Shown here: positions 33,713 through 41,918 of the stretch, in pieces
How the letters are laid out: each line of letters starts with the position of its first letter
Numbering within the stretch: position 1 is the stretch's first letter
Origin: an uncultured Oscillospiraceae bacterium
Lineage (GTDB): Bacteria; Bacillota; Clostridia; Oscillospirales; Oscillospiraceae
Reading direction: 5' to 3'
Assembly (NCBI GenBank): GCA_947629245.1
Contig: CANRDC010000014.1
Span: 1 to 41,918 of the forward strand
Length of the DNA: 41,918 nt
Position numbers and translations under genes: made by a program
Notes under the pieces: generated by a model
The model's input: the letters and a program-made list of their open reading frames with translations, nothing else
Told to the model about the DNA's origin: nothing
Databases searched by the model: none

Positions 33713-33808
33713 AATGGTCCGCTCCTTTTTTCGTTTTCCGCCTCAAGACGCTAAGCTCCGCCGGGTATACCTCCGGCAGCATACAATAACAAAGCTATAT
33801 TTAGTAAA

Positions 33809-33837
33809 AAGATAGCACTTTCTATGCTTTAAATCAA
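33809..33837 (-). promoter_or_regulatory. Promoter of the adhesin gene
   Basis: Minus strand -35 TTGATT (33837-33832), 17-bp spacer, -10 TATCTT (33814-33809), giving a leader of about 90 bases. The surrounding region is distinctly A/T-rich. Confidence 0.55.
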
Positions 33838-33869
33838 GATACTTTGTGGCAAAATGTAAAAAATTGTGC

Positions 33870-33898
33870 TTGCATCCGGTCCCGGCACGATATATAGT
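33870..33898 (+). promoter_or_regulatory. Promoter of the flavodoxin-ferredoxin gene
   Basis: -35 TTGCAT (33870-33875), 17-bp spacer, -10 TATAGT (33893-33898). The leader of about 28 bases includes GAGGGGAGG. Confidence 0.65.
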
Positions 33899-33932
33899 AG
33901 CCACAAGACCGGTTGAGGGGAGGCGCGGCGGG

Positions 33933-34748
33933 ATGCGGCGAGTGACGGGGATGTATTTCAGCCCCTGCGGCAATGTGGAAAAGGTGGTCCGGGCCATGGC
34001 GGGCGCGGCGGCGGCCCGGCTGGGGTCAGAGCCGGTGTTCGTGGACTTCACAAGGCCCTCGGCCCGGAAAAGAGAGTATACATACGGCCCGGAGGACCTG
34101 GTGTTCGTGGGCGTGCCGGTGTACGCCGGGCGGGTTCCCAACAAGCTGGCCCCCTTCCTGGCCGCCGGTATCCGGGGCGCGGGCGCGGCGGCCGTGCCGG
34201 TGGTCTGCTTCGGCAACCGGAGCTTTGACAACGCCCTGGCGGAGCTGTACGCGCTGCTGCGGGGCAATGGCTTCGCCGTCCACGCTGCGGCGGCGGTGGT
34301 CTGCGAGCACGCCTTCACGCCCGCCCTGGCCACGGGCCGTCCCACGCCGGAGGACCTGGCCCAGGCGGCGGCGTTCGCGGTCCGGGCGGCGGAAAAGCTG
34401 CTGGAAAACGCGCCCGCCCTGGCCCCGGAGGATATCCCCGGCGACCCGGCGGGGGCCTATTATCAGCCCCTGGGTCTGGACGGCGCGCCGGTGAACTTTT
34501 TGCGGGCCACCCCCACGGTGGACTACGCCCTGTGCAATCACTGCGGCTCCTGCGCGGCGGCGTGCCCCATGGGCTCCATCGACCGGGACGATCCGGGCAA
34601 GACGACGGGCGTGTGCATCAAGTGCCAGGCGTGCGTGCAAAAGTGCCGCCGGGGGGCCAGGAGCTTTACGGACGGCGGGTTTTTGTCCCACCGGGCCATG
34701 CTGGAGCGGGACTACCGCCGCCCCGCAGGACCGAAGTTCATCGTATAA
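33933..34748 (+). CDS. EFR1-type flavodoxin-ferredoxin fusion
   Basis: 271 residues from the ATG at 33933 with GAGGGGAGG about 9 bases upstream. The N-terminal part is flavodoxin-like (MYFSPCGNVEKVVRAMA as the FMN phosphate loop, FVGVPVYAGRVPNKLAPFL, AVPVVCFGNRSFDNAL). The C-terminal part has two 4Fe-4S motifs, CNHCGSCAAACPMG and CIKCQACVQKCRRG. It is a soluble electron carrier or small oxidoreductase linking FMN and iron-sulphur clusters, typical of anaerobic clostridia. Partner unknown. Monocistronic. Confidence 0.9.
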   Translation: MRRVTGMYFSPCGNVEKVVRAMAGAAAARLGSEPVFVDFTRPSARKREYTYGPEDLVFVGVPVYAGRVPNKLAPFLAAGIRGAGAAAVPVVCFGNRSFDNALAELYALLRGNGFAVHAAAAVVCEHAFTPALATGRPTPEDLAQAAAFAVRAAEKLLENAPALAPEDIPGDPAGAYYQPLGLDGAPVNFLRATPTVDYALCNHCGSCAAACPMGSIDRDDPGKTTGVCIKCQACVQKCRRGARSFTDGGFLSHRAMLERDYRRPAGPKFIV

Positions 34749-34750
34749 GG

Positions 34751-34784
34751 AGAGCCCGCGGCGTTGGCCGCGGGCTCTTTTTCC
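34751..34784 (+). terminator. Intrinsic terminator of the flavodoxin-ferredoxin gene
   Basis: 12-bp stem AGAGCCCGCGGC (34751-34762), loop GTTG, GCCGCGGGCTCT (34767-34778), then TTTTTCC. It sits between convergent genes. Confidence 0.9.
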
Positions 34785-34797
34785 ATGTTCTGTCCGC

Positions 34798-36720
34798 TCA
34801 GCGCAGACCCAGGCTGAAATCGTCCATGGTGCCCCAGGCGCCCGGAGCGGCCTTGACGCTGACGCCTACGGCGACCTGGGCGGTCTCGTCGACGGTGAAG
34901 GCGATCTCCGGCGCGTCCCAGTTCATCCAGCCGGTCAGCGCGAAATCGTCCGTGAGCGTCTCGTCCCCCAGGCGCACATAGGCGAAGGTCTCCGCCTCGC
35001 CGCCCACGTCGCCGCCCTGGGCCTGGAAGGTGAATACGTAGCTTCCCGGCTCGAGGGTGACGGTCTGCTCGGCGGTGAATTCTACCGGGTCCTGTGACCA
35101 GAAGTGGAGGCTGTAGGAGCCGGAATAGGGGTCGTCCGTGGTCCGGCCCGCCTGGGCCGGGTCCGAGATGGCATACATGTCCATGGCCTCGTCCTCAAAG
35201 CCGGGATTGACCAGCAGGCTCGTGCGCTCCACCTTCACGGTGGCGGTGGCGGCCATGCCGCCCGCCGTGCCGTGGACGGTGTAGACCCCGGCGGTGGAGG
35301 CGTCCACCTTATCCGCGTCCGTCCACTGTACGGGGATGTCCTCTCGTGTCCGGTCGTTGTACTGGGCCGTCACCGTCTCGGGAAGGGCGGGGGCCTCGCC
35401 GCCCACGGCGCAGGTGAGCTCCACCGGCGCGAGACGCGAGATCGTCCGCTCCGTCACGGCGCCGGTCTGCATATACTGGAAGATGCGCAGCGTATCCAGG
35501 GGATGGCCTTCGTGATCGAACATGCCCTTGTCCGCCCAGCCGGTGGTCCCCCAGTCGATGCCGGGCTCGTATTCGTCCGCGTAGGGAGAGGCCCAGCCGG
35601 CGCTGTATACCGCGTCACGCTCCTGGCCTGTGAAGGCGTCGGCGCTCCGCACAGGGGTCCAGGCGGGCTCCCAGTAGAATACGCCCAGGCCCGCCTCGCC
35701 TACGGACTTGACGGCCTTGACCACGTCCACCAGCTCGTCGGCCTGGCCCTGTATGTCGCCGGTGTAGGCGGAACCGGCCCCCGGCTCGTAGCCGGGATAC
35801 ACGTTCCACTGCCAGGAGGTCTCCACCGCCAGCACCTTCTTGCCGTAATTGTCCGCCACCAGTTGGAGGACGGCGGCCAGATTGTCGGTGTTGTTCTTCT
35901 CGTCCAGCCCGGAGGCGTCGGGGTAGAAGGAGGAGGCGAACACGTCATAGTCGATGCCCGCGTCGGCCAGGGTCCTGGCGTAGGAGGCGTACCGGTCCTC
36001 CGTCTCGGGATTGGCAAAGTGCAGGGCTACCAGAATGTCGCTGTCCACCGAGCGCACCGCCTGGCATCCGGCGTCCATGAGCTTGGTGATGTTGGCCCAG
36101 TCCTTCTCGCCGCACATGTAGCCGTTGGTCTCGTTGCCCACCTGGACCATGCCCACGTCCACGCCCGCGTCCAGAAGCGTCCGGAGGCTGTCCGCCGTGA
36201 AGGCGCTCAGGGCCTCGGCCTTGGCGTCGATGTCCAGGTCCGCCCATGCCTTGGGCACGAGCTGCTTGCCGGGATCGGCCCAGAAGTCGGAGTAGTGGAA
36301 GTCGATGAGCACCCGCATACCGGCCTGGGTGGCCCAGAGGCCCATGGTTTTGGCGGCCTGCAGGTCGTTGTCGCCGCCGCCGTAGCCGTGGCCGTCGGCG
36401 TCGTAGGGGTCGTTCCAGACCCGCAGCCGTATCCAGTTGAAGCCGCACTCGGCCATCAGCGCCATCAGCGCCGGACCCTGATCGTCCACGCCCTGGCCCA
36501 GCGGCTCGCCGTCAAAGTCGTAGTATACGGCCCCGGCCCGCAGATTCGCCAGAAGCGAGCTGACGTCCGCGCCGCGCATGAAGTCCCCGTCCACGCCGGA
36601 GATCTGCTCGACGAATAGGTCGGCGCTTTGCGGCCCGTCCGCGGCCGCGCCGCATACCAGCGGCAGCAGCGCCGCGGCCAGCAGCAGCGCCAAAACGCGC
36701 AGAGAAACGTGCTTTTTCAT
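34798..36720 (-). CDS. Secreted arabinogalactan endo-beta-1,4-galactanase (GH53) with Ig-like and CBM-like domains
   Basis: 640 residues. A signal peptide ([16 protein letters not shown]) is followed by a GH53 catalytic domain of about 400 residues: [25 protein letters not shown], the acid/base Glu197 in [10 protein letters not shown], and the nucleophile Glu300 in [30 protein letters not shown] is the last strand region. A bacterial Ig-like domain (about 430-505) and a C-terminal beta-sandwich starting VNPGFEDE, resembling galactan-binding CBM61-type modules, complete it. It cleaves beta-1,4-galactan side chains of plant pectin outside the cell. No wall-sorting signal, so it is probably released. 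Confidence 0.93.
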   Translation of the reverse strand: MKKHVSLRVLALLLAAALLPLVCGAAADGPQSADLFVEQISGVDGDFMRGADVSSLLANLRAGAVYYDFDGEPLGQGVDDQGPALMALMAECGFNWIRLRVWNDPYDADGHGYGGGDNDLQAAKTMGLWATQAGMRVLIDFHYSDFWADPGKQLVPKAWADLDIDAKAEALSAFTADSLRTLLDAGVDVGMVQVGNETNGYMCGEKDWANITKLMDAGCQAVRSVDSDILVALHFANPETEDRYASYARTLADAGIDYDVFASSFYPDASGLDEKNNTDNLAAVLQLVADNYGKKVLAVETSWQWNVYPGYEPGAGSAYTGDIQGQADELVDVVKAVKSVGEAGLGVFYWEPAWTPVRSADAFTGQERDAVYSAGWASPYADEYEPGIDWGTTGWADKGMFDHEGHPLDTLRIFQYMQTGAVTERTISRLAPVELTCAVGGEAPALPETVTAQYNDRTREDIPVQWTDADKVDASTAGVYTVHGTAGGMAATATVKVERTSLLVNPGFEDEAMDMYAISDPAQAGRTTDDPYSGSYSLHFWSQDPVEFTAEQTVTLEPGSYVFTFQAQGGDVGGEAETFAYVRLGDETLTDDFALTGWMNWDAPEIAFTVDETAQVAVGVSVKAAPGAWGTMDDFSLGLR

Positions 36721-36770
36721 GCTTTTTCCTCCCGTATCGCTCTCCAGGCCGAAGCGCTGGGCACAAGAGG

Positions 36771-36799
36771 ATCATACCATATCCGGCCGGTTTTGTCCA
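36771..36799 (-). promoter_or_regulatory. Promoter of the galactanase gene
   Basis: Minus strand -35 TGGACA (36799-36794), 17-bp spacer, -10 TATGAT (36776-36771), giving a leader of about 45 bases. No catabolite-repression element was recognised with confidence. Confidence 0.65.
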
Positions 36800-36862
36800 T
36801 GTCATAATCATAACGTACAAACCTCCGGACCCTCCGGCAGGGCGTTTTTTGCGTCCCGGCGG

Positions 36863-36891
36863 TTGCAATCGGCGCTTTCCCGTGATACAAT
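36863..36891 (+). promoter_or_regulatory. typA: Promoter of typA
   Basis: -35 TTGCAA (36863-36868), 17-bp spacer, -10 TACAAT (36886-36891); start near 36898. Confidence 0.7.
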
Positions 36892-36932
36892 ACCAACTTG
36901 CGTGCAAGACAAGGAAGAGAGTGACATTTTTC

Positions 36933-38744
36933 ATGCAAGATCTGCGCAATATCGCCATCATCGCCCACGTGGACCACGGCAAGACTACCCTGGTGGACGC
37001 CATGCTCCGCCAGTCCGGCGCCTTCCGCGTGAACCAGCAGGTCCAGGAGCGGATCATGGACTCCGGCGACCTGGAGCGGGAGCGGGGCATCACCATCCTG
37101 GCCAAGAACACCGCCATACATTATAAGGACACCAAGATCAACATCGTGGATACGCCGGGCCACGCCGACTTCGGCGGCGAGGTGGAGCGTATTTTGAAGA
37201 TGGTCAACGGCGTGCTGCTGCTGGTGGACGCCGCCGAGGGGCCCATGCCCCAGACCCGGTTCGTGCTGGAGCGGGCGCTGCAGCTGGGCCACAAGGTCAT
37301 CGTGGTGGTCAACAAGATCGACCGGCCCGACCAGCGCGTCTACGAGGTCGTGGACGAGGTGCTGGAGCTTTTGATGGACCTGGGCTGCACCGACGAGCAG
37401 CTGGATTCCCCCATGCTCTTCGCCTCCGCCCGGCAGGGCACCTGCTCCGTCAGCCCCGACGAGGCGGGCAAGGATCTGACGCCTCTTTTCGAGGCCATCG
37501 TGAACTATATCCCTGCCCCGGAGCGGCCTGTGGACGAGCCCTTCCAGATGCTGGTCAGCTCCCTGGACTACAACGAGTACGTGGGCCGCATCGCCATCGG
37601 CCGCATCGAGCGGGGCCGGGTGACCCAGAACCAGGAGATCGTGGTCTGCGACTACCACAACGAGCGGCCGGTGCGCCACGCCAAGGCCGTGAGCATGTAT
37701 GAGTTCGAGCCCCTGGGCCGCCAGCCGGTGACGGAGGCGGCGGCGGGCAGCATCATCGCCATGAGCGGCATCGGGGACGTGACCATCGGGGACACCATCT
37801 GCGCCCCCGAGGCCCCGGAGCCTCTGCCCTTTGTGAAAATTTCCGCTCCCACCATCGAGATGACCTTCTCGGTGAACGACAGCCCCTACGCCGGTCGGGA
37901 GGGCAAGTGGGTCACCAGCCGGAACATCCGCCAGCGCCTGGAGCAGGAGACCTTGAAGGACGTGTCGCTGCGGGTCACGGAGACGGACAGCACCGACGCT
38001 TTCAACGTGGCGGGCCGTGGCGAGATGCATCTGTCCATCCTGATCGAGACCATGCGCCGGGAGGGGTATGAGTTCCAGGTATCCCCGGCCCGGGTGCTCT
38101 ACAAGACCATCGACGGCAAACAGTGCGAGCCCATGGAGCGGGTGGTGCTGGACGTGCCCTCCGAGTACACGGGCTCGGTCATGGAGAAGCTGGGCCAGCG
38201 CAAGGGCGAATTCGTGCAGATGACGCCGGTGGGGGACCGGATGAAGCTGGAATTTCTGGTGCCCACCCGTGGCCTGTTCGGCTACCGCAGCGAGTTTTTG
38301 ACGGACACCCGCGGCGAGGGCATCATGGCCTCGGTGTTCGACAGCTACGCCCCCGTGAAGGGGGAGGTGAAGCGCCGCAACACCGGCTCTCTGATCGCCT
38401 TCGAGACGGGCGAGGCGGTGGCCTACGGCCTGTGGAACGCCCAGGACCGGGGCGCGCTGTTCATCAGCCCCGGCACGGCGGTATACGCGGGCATGATCGT
38501 GGGGGAGAGCCCCAAGAAGGAGGACATCGTGGTCAACGTGTGCCGGTCCAAGCACCTGACCAACACCCGTGCCTCCGGCTCCGACGAGGCATTGCGTCTG
38601 ATCCCGCCCAAGCAGATGAGCCTGGAGCAGTGCATGGAGTTTTTGGCGGACGACGAGCTTCTGGAGGTCACCCCCGAGCACCTGCGCCTTCGCAAGAGCA
38701 TATTGAACCACGAAAAGCGCATGAAAAACCAGTTCAGGAAATAA
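36933..38744 (+). CDS. typA: Translational GTPase TypA/BipA
   Basis: 603 residues, the usual BipA length. Ribosome-associated GTPase involved in assembly and stress. G motifs: [48 protein letters not shown] and VVNKIDRP. These are followed by the EF-G-like beta barrel ([19 protein letters not shown]) and C-terminal BipA domain ([40 protein letters not shown]). Start choice: the ATG at 36933 gives [10 protein letters not shown], but an in-frame GTG at 36921 has AAGGA at a better distance, so translation may begin four codons earlier. Monocistronic with its own promoter and terminator. Confidence 0.97.
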   Translation: MQDLRNIAIIAHVDHGKTTLVDAMLRQSGAFRVNQQVQERIMDSGDLERERGITILAKNTAIHYKDTKINIVDTPGHADFGGEVERILKMVNGVLLLVDAAEGPMPQTRFVLERALQLGHKVIVVVNKIDRPDQRVYEVVDEVLELLMDLGCTDEQLDSPMLFASARQGTCSVSPDEAGKDLTPLFEAIVNYIPAPERPVDEPFQMLVSSLDYNEYVGRIAIGRIERGRVTQNQEIVVCDYHNERPVRHAKAVSMYEFEPLGRQPVTEAAAGSIIAMSGIGDVTIGDTICAPEAPEPLPFVKISAPTIEMTFSVNDSPYAGREGKWVTSRNIRQRLEQETLKDVSLRVTETDSTDAFNVAGRGEMHLSILIETMRREGYEFQVSPARVLYKTIDGKQCEPMERVVLDVPSEYTGSVMEKLGQRKGEFVQMTPVGDRMKLEFLVPTRGLFGYRSEFLTDTRGEGIMASVFDSYAPVKGEVKRRNTGSLIAFETGEAVAYGLWNAQDRGALFISPGTAVYAGMIVGESPKKEDIVVNVCRSKHLTNTRASGSDEALRLIPPKQMSLEQCMEFLADDELLEVTPEHLRLRKSILNHEKRMKNQFRK

Positions 38745-38756
38745 AATGGAAAAAGA

Positions 38757-38790
38757 CAGGGACGCGGAAAATATCGCGTCCCTGCTTTTT
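38757..38790 (+). terminator. Intrinsic terminator of typA
   Basis: 10-bp stem CAGGGACGCG (38757-38766) / CGCGTCCCTG (38775-38784), 8-base loop, then CTTTTT. Confidence 0.85.
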
Positions 38791-38805
38791 GATTTGAAAA
38801 ACCTC

Positions 38806-38834
38806 TTGCGCCCTGCGGCGTATCGCGCTATAAT
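38806..38834 (+). promoter_or_regulatory. Sigma-A promoter of a candidate small RNA
   Basis: -35 TTGCGC (38806-38811), 17-bp spacer, consensus -10 TATAAT (38829-38834), directly after the typA terminator. Start near 38841. Confidence 0.7.
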
Positions 38835-38840
38835 GGACTT

Positions 38841-39041
38841 GCGAGACATCCAAAGGCAGGCCATGGAGTGTTTGCGCCACCCCATGGCCCTATGCAGGAG
38901 ACCGATCCTCCCACACAGCAGAATCACTGCGCCACGGCCTCATTATACCCGCTCCCCCTCCTTTTTACAAGGGGGTGAGGGGCCTATGCGGGCGGTGTTG
39001 TGTCCTTTCGCGGTGTAGGGGAAAGCCCCTGCGCCGCTTTT
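38841..39041 (+). ncRNA. Candidate ~200-nt non-coding RNA, 6S-like
   Basis: The segment lies between a strong promoter and a perfect terminator, in a 389-base gap without a credible gene. The ends can pair: GCGAGA (38842-38847) with TTTCGC (39006-39011), and GCA-GGCC (38856-38862) with GGCC-TA-TGC (38981-38989). A longer inner arm is possible between AGGCCATGG (from about 38858) and CCACGGCCT (38932-38940), competing with a local hairpin GGCCATGG / CCATGGCC. A closed stem, open middle and long end stem is the 6S RNA plan, and GTGTTTG resembles the GTGTTCG seen in 6S genes. Size and terminator also fit. The 6S identity is inference; a regulatory RNA of another kind is possible. Confidence 0.5.
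39010..39041 (+). terminator. Intrinsic terminator of the candidate small RNA
   Basis: 12-bp stem GCGGTGTAGGGG (39010-39021) / CCCCTGCGCCGC (39026-39037) with two G-U pairs, loop AAAG, then TTTT. It separates the small RNA from the YD-repeat gene. A further G/C-rich hairpin at about 39060-39094 (GACCCGG / CCGGGTC) lies in the leader of that gene. Confidence 0.8.
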
Positions 39042-39133
39042 GCGTTGTCTCGGCGGAAAGACCCGGGGCGGGCGCGCCCCGCTTCCGGGTCCGCCTGCCG
39101 AACAAAACAAAAAAGAAAGGAAAGGTACACGGC

Positions 39134-40153
39134 ATGAAAAAGCGCATTTTGTCTATGGCATTGGCTCTGGTCCTGGCACTGAGCCTCTGCGTCCCCGCCC
39201 TGGCGGCGGAAGAGCCGGAATATCGGCTGGCGAGCGTAACAGAAGAAAGAGGCGACCCCAGATTTGATTCGGACATATACACGCTTGCCTATGGCAATGG
39301 CGGGTATCTGCCTACAGAAATCACCTCTCCCGTTATTCTAGCGCCCGTTGTCATATCATACGACGACGCAGGGCACATCACGTCGTATGAAGATGGATAT
39401 CGGTCTTGCACCCATGCATATGATGATAAGGGAAATCTTATCGAGGAAACAGAATCGTCCAATATTCCGGGACCGGGTCCAAAGGAGAATCGCACCAAAT
39501 ATACATATGATGAAAACGGCAATGTGCTGACGGAAGATAATTTTAATGTAACGAGTGACGGAAACGAAACTTATGAATCAACAAATCATCTGGAATATAC
39601 CTATGATGAAAACAATAACAGATTAACGGAAGATCTCACTTCTACCAGCGATAGTGGTACGTTCACCCGCCACTGCGAGTACATCTATGATGACATGGGC
39701 AATTGTACAAAGGAATCTAAGACAGCCGTAGATAATAGTGGGAATGAGACAGCGTCTCTCACCGAATACGAATATTCTTATAACGATGATGGATGTGTGG
39801 TGGAAGAATCCACTTATGAAAACGGCAATACCGATGCTGTCTCCACAGTACATTATTCTTATGATGACGAAGGCCGAAAAATCGGAGCGATATCTGATTA
39901 TAGTGACTACAGTGTGACAAAAAATACATACTATATGCCTCTGTTTCAGGCATCTTGGTATTCCTCTACGGACCCATCAAACATTTCAGAATTTGATATA
40001 TCCATTCAAGATGCTGCGTCCGAGGATGTTTACTTATGGATTCTCTACACCACCGAAGAACCAGAACTGACCTATGATGATAACGGTTATCTTGTAAAGG
40101 TAGATGCTGGAGATGGCAAGTACCTTGAATTTACCTACGAACCCGTAGCGTGA
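39134..40153 (+). CDS. Secreted YD/RHS-type repeat protein
   Basis: 339 residues from the ATG at 39134, with AAAGGAAAGG upstream. A signal peptide (ILSMALALVLALSLCVPALAAE) is followed by at least six degenerate YD repeats: YTYDENGNVLTEDN, YTYDENNNRLTEDL, YIYDDMGNCTKES, YSYNDDGCVVEES, YSYDDEGRKIG and LTYDDNGYLVKV. These beta-strand repeats occur in RHS/wall-associated proteins and in small extracellular binding proteins of clostridia. No toxin domain, sortase signal or membrane anchor is present. The mature part is much more A/T-rich (roughly 43 % GC) than the signal peptide and neighbours, suggesting import or different constraints. Function unknown. Confidence 0.85.
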   Translation: MKKRILSMALALVLALSLCVPALAAEEPEYRLASVTEERGDPRFDSDIYTLAYGNGGYLPTEITSPVILAPVVISYDDAGHITSYEDGYRSCTHAYDDKGNLIEETESSNIPGPGPKENRTKYTYDENGNVLTEDNFNVTSDGNETYESTNHLEYTYDENNNRLTEDLTSTSDSGTFTRHCEYIYDDMGNCTKESKTAVDNSGNETASLTEYEYSYNDDGCVVEESTYENGNTDAVSTVHYSYDDEGRKIGAISDYSDYSVTKNTYYMPLFQASWYSSTDPSNISEFDISIQDAASEDVYLWILYTTEEPELTYDDNGYLVKVDAGDGKYLEFTYEPVA

Positions 40154-40159
40154 CCTGCC

Positions 40160-40194
40160 AAAACGCCGCTTTCCATTGGGAGGCGGCGTTTTTG
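40160..40194 (+). terminator. Intrinsic terminator of the YD-repeat gene
   Basis: AAAACGCCGC (40160-40169) / GCGGCGTTTT (40183-40192) with a 13-base loop, ending in TTTTT. Confidence 0.85.
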
Positions 40195-40214
40195 TGCGCT
40201 TCCGCAAATATTTT

Positions 40215-40243
40215 TTGACAAACGGGATAATGTATGATATAGT
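40215..40243 (+). promoter_or_regulatory. rpsO: Sigma-A promoter of rpsO
   Basis: -35 TTGACA (40215-40220, consensus), 17-bp spacer, -10 TATAGT (40238-40243). Confidence 0.85.
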
Positions 40244-40258
40244 ACCAGAGCTTGGAAG

Positions 40259-40302
40259 CCCGCGGACTTGGTTTGGGGCGCCGCCCCTTACTCAGCCGCC
40301 GG
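40259..40302 (+). promoter_or_regulatory. Structured rpsO leader, possible S15 autoregulatory site
   Basis: Outer stem CCCGCGG (40259-40265) / CCGCCGGG (40295-40302) encloses hairpin GGGGC-GCC-GCCCC (40275-40287). S15 represses its own mRNA in several bacteria through leader structures; the class used here was not identified. Confidence 0.4.
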
Positions 40303-40335
40303 GTATAGCAAATATCGAAAGGAAGGGCAAATACC

Positions 40336-40602
40336 ATGATCACCAAGGAACAGAAAACCACCATCATCGAGGCCAACAAGACCCACGAGGGCGACACCGG
40401 CTCTCCCGAGGTCCAGATCGCCATCCTCACCGAGCGCATCAATCAGCTCACCGAGCACCTGAAGGTGCACAAGAAGGACAATCACAGCCGCATGGGCCTG
40501 TTCAAGATGATCGGCAAGCGCCGCCGTCTGCTGGACTACGTGGCAAAGAACGACATCGAGCGCTACCGCGCCATCATCGCCAAGCTGGGCATCCGTAAGT
40601 AA
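40336..40602 (+). CDS. rpsO: 30S ribosomal protein S15
   Basis: 88 residues, the standard length. It binds 16S rRNA early in small-subunit assembly. Diagnostic stretches are [40 protein letters not shown] and [20 protein letters not shown], ending KLGIRK. AAAGGAAGGG precedes the ATG. The rpsO-pnp order is conserved in very many bacteria; here a terminator separates them. Confidence 0.98.
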   Translation: MITKEQKTTIIEANKTHEGDTGSPEVQIAILTERINQLTEHLKVHKKDNHSRMGLFKMIGKRRRLLDYVAKNDIERYRAIIAKLGIRK

Positions 40603-40638
40603 GCTTTTTACTTGCACTGAGGGGTATGAAGGTTTTTG

Positions 40639-40677
40639 AGTGTGGGACAAGTTCATACTGTCCCACACTTTTCTTTT
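40639..40677 (+). terminator. Intrinsic terminator or attenuator between rpsO and pnp
   Basis: 13-bp stem (AGTGTGGGACA at 40639-40649 plus AGT, paired with ACT plus TGTCCCACACT up to 40669), one bulged A, loop TCAT, then TTTCTTTT. It would limit read-through to pnp. Confidence 0.85.
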
Positions 40678-40742
40678 GAAAGTTACCCGCCACGGCGGGT
40701 TTCCTGGATAGAATTTGGTATGGATATGAAAGGAAAGTACAA

Positions 40743-41918
40743 ATGATCATCAAACACAAAACATTCGACAACCTCCACCGCTGGGAGATGGACTTCTGCG
40801 GCCGTCCCCTGAAGATGGAGGTAGGCCGCATGGCGGAGCTGTGCAACGCCTCCGTGCTGGTCCAGTACGGCCAGACCACGGTGCTGTGCACTGTCACCGC
40901 CTCCGCTCGGCCCAAGGACGGCATCGACTATTTCCCTCTCGCCGTGGACTTCAACGAGAAGCTCTACGCCGTGGGCCGCATCCCCGGCTCCTTCCTGCGC
41001 CGGGAGGGCCGTCCCTCGCTGCCCGCAGTGCTGGCCAGCCGCCTCATTGACCGGCCCATGCGCCCCCTGTTCCCCTCCGACCTGCGCAATGACGTGGTCA
41101 TCGCCTGCGAGGTCATGAACGTGGACCGGGACTGCTCCCCGGAGATCACCGCCATGATCGGCGCGGCCGCCGCCGTGTCCATCTCCGACGTGCCCTTCAA
41201 CGGCCCCATCGCCGGGATCGTGCTGGGCTGGGACGGGGAGAAGTACCTCTTCAACCCCACCCAGGCCGAGCGGGAGACCAACCAGATGACCGTCACCGTG
41301 GCGGCCACCCACAAGAAGATCGTCATGATCGAGGCCGAGGCCAAGGAAATTCCCGACGATATCATGTACGAGGGCATCGTCCAGGCCCACGAAAAGCTCC
41401 AGGGCGTGCTGGACCTGATCGACCAGATGGTGGCCGAAGTGGGCAAGAGCAAGTTCGAGTACGAGCACGCCGCCTTCGATCAGGAGCTGTTCGACACCCT
41501 GGTGGCCAACGAGTTTGAGGGCATGGAGCACTGCATGGACACGGACGACAAGAACGTCCGGGAGGCCCGCGTCAACGAGTGGGTCACCGCCATGGAGGAA
41601 AAGTACGGCGAGGACCACCCCGACATGATGCAGTATATGGACGAGATCCTCTACAAGCTGCAGAAGAAGGTCGTGAAGAAGTGGCTGCTGGCCGGTAAGC
41701 GCGTGGACGGCCGGGCCATGAATGAAATTCGCCCCCTGGACAGCCAGATCGACGTGATCCCCGGCGTCCACGGCTCCGCCCTGTTCACCCGCGGCCAGAC
41801 CCAGGTGCTGTCCATCACCACCCTGAACACCCTCTCCGCCTCCCAGAAGCTGGATACCATCTGGGAAGAGGACGAGAAGCGGTTCATGCACCACTACAAC
41901 ATGCCCAGCTACTCCACC
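40743..41918 (+). CDS. pnp: Polyribonucleotide nucleotidyltransferase (PNPase), cut by window edge
   Basis: Phosphorolytic 3'-to-5' exoribonuclease of RNA turnover. 392 codons are open to the end of the window from the ATG at 40743, which has AAAGGAAAG upstream; the whole protein is usually about 700 residues. The first RNase PH domain is complete: GQTTVLCTVTAS, DFNEKLYAVGRIPGSFLRRE and ASRLIDRPMRPLFP. An all-helical linker follows, then the start of the second RNase PH domain (KRVDGRAMNEIRPLDSQIDV, HGSALFTRGQTQVLSITTL). The KH and S1 RNA-binding domains lie beyond base 41918. Confidence 0.97.
   Translation, partial: MIIKHKTFDNLHRWEMDFCGRPLKMEVGRMAELCNASVLVQYGQTTVLCTVTASARPKDGIDYFPLAVDFNEKLYAVGRIPGSFLRREGRPSLPAVLASRLIDRPMRPLFPSDLRNDVVIACEVMNVDRDCSPEITAMIGAAAAVSISDVPFNGPIAGIVLGWDGEKYLFNPTQAERETNQMTVTVAATHKKIVMIEAEAKEIPDDIMYEGIVQAHEKLQGVLDLIDQMVAEVGKSKFEYEHAAFDQELFDTLVANEFEGMEHCMDTDDKNVREARVNEWVTAMEEKYGEDHPDMMQYMDEILYKLQKKVVKKWLLAGKRVDGRAMNEIRPLDSQIDVIPGVHGSALFTRGQTQVLSITTLNTLSASQKLDTIWEEDEKRFMHHYNMPSYST

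Noticed and set aside
38746-39018. 90-codon plus-strand frame after typA
   Set aside because: It begins within the typA terminator region, spans a consensus promoter and structured RNA, and lacks a ribosome site and any known motif.

Overview
The window is a stretch of a high-GC (roughly 60-65 %) Firmicutes chromosome. The gene set and styles point to a butyrate-producing gut clostridium of the Oscillospiraceae type (Oscillibacter/Flavonifractor-like): a butyryl-CoA:acetate CoA-transferase divergent from a thiolase, clostridial-type ABC and surface proteins, AGGAGG-type ribosome sites and strong sigma-A promoters with 17-bp spacers. The taxonomic call is inference from gene content. No rRNA, tRNA or CRISPR array was seen.

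Layout, left to right. (1) 1-1.7 kb, minus: a marR-ftsH pair, with a palindrome over the marR -10 box; ftsH runs off the left edge. (2) 1.9-2.7 kb, plus: a polytopic membrane protein. (3) 2.8-8.6 kb, minus: a six-gene operon, substrate-binding protein - permease - permease - ATPase - ATPase - sfsA (Opp/Nik family), interrupted between the permeases by a 250-bp train of hairpins. (4) 8.7-10.2 kb, minus: SGNH hydrolase and a DUF4358-like lipoprotein. (5) 10.35-16.3 kb, plus: recJ - hairpin train - relA - dtd - metallo-beta-lactamase hydrolase - MaoC hydratase. (6) 16.4-20.2 kb, mixed accessory region: an AT-rich, frameshifted aminoglycoside-nucleotidyltransferase-like gene, an unknown gene with a dyad-rich leader, a C-domain-less pyruvate kinase homologue with a GNAT, a MITE-like inverted repeat, two small Xre regulators and a third hairpin train. 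(7) 20.3-23.2 kb: divergent but / thl (butyrate pathway). (8) 23.3-26.2 kb: SnoaL-like protein (+), then a minus cluster EamA - EamA - HD hydrolase - GNAT. (9) 26.4-33.7 kb, minus: a 2442-residue wall-anchored adhesin with a von Willebrand A domain apparently split by a LamG-like insertion, Glu/Pro repeats and pilin-like domains. (10) 33.9-36.7 kb: flavodoxin-ferredoxin (+) and a secreted GH53 galactanase (-). (11) 36.9-41.9 kb, plus: typA, a promoter- and terminator-bounded ~200-nt candidate small RNA (possibly 6S), a YD-repeat secreted protein, rpsO and the 5' two-thirds or so of pnp, which runs off the right edge.

Core functions here are stringent response and tRNA proofreading (relA, dtd), DNA repair (recJ), translation and RNA turnover (typA, rpsO, pnp), peptide or metal import, butyrate formation, and plant galactan degradation plus surface adhesion. 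The most unusual structure is a set of separate non-coding loci made of back-to-back perfect hairpins with almost no spacer, two of them inside operons.
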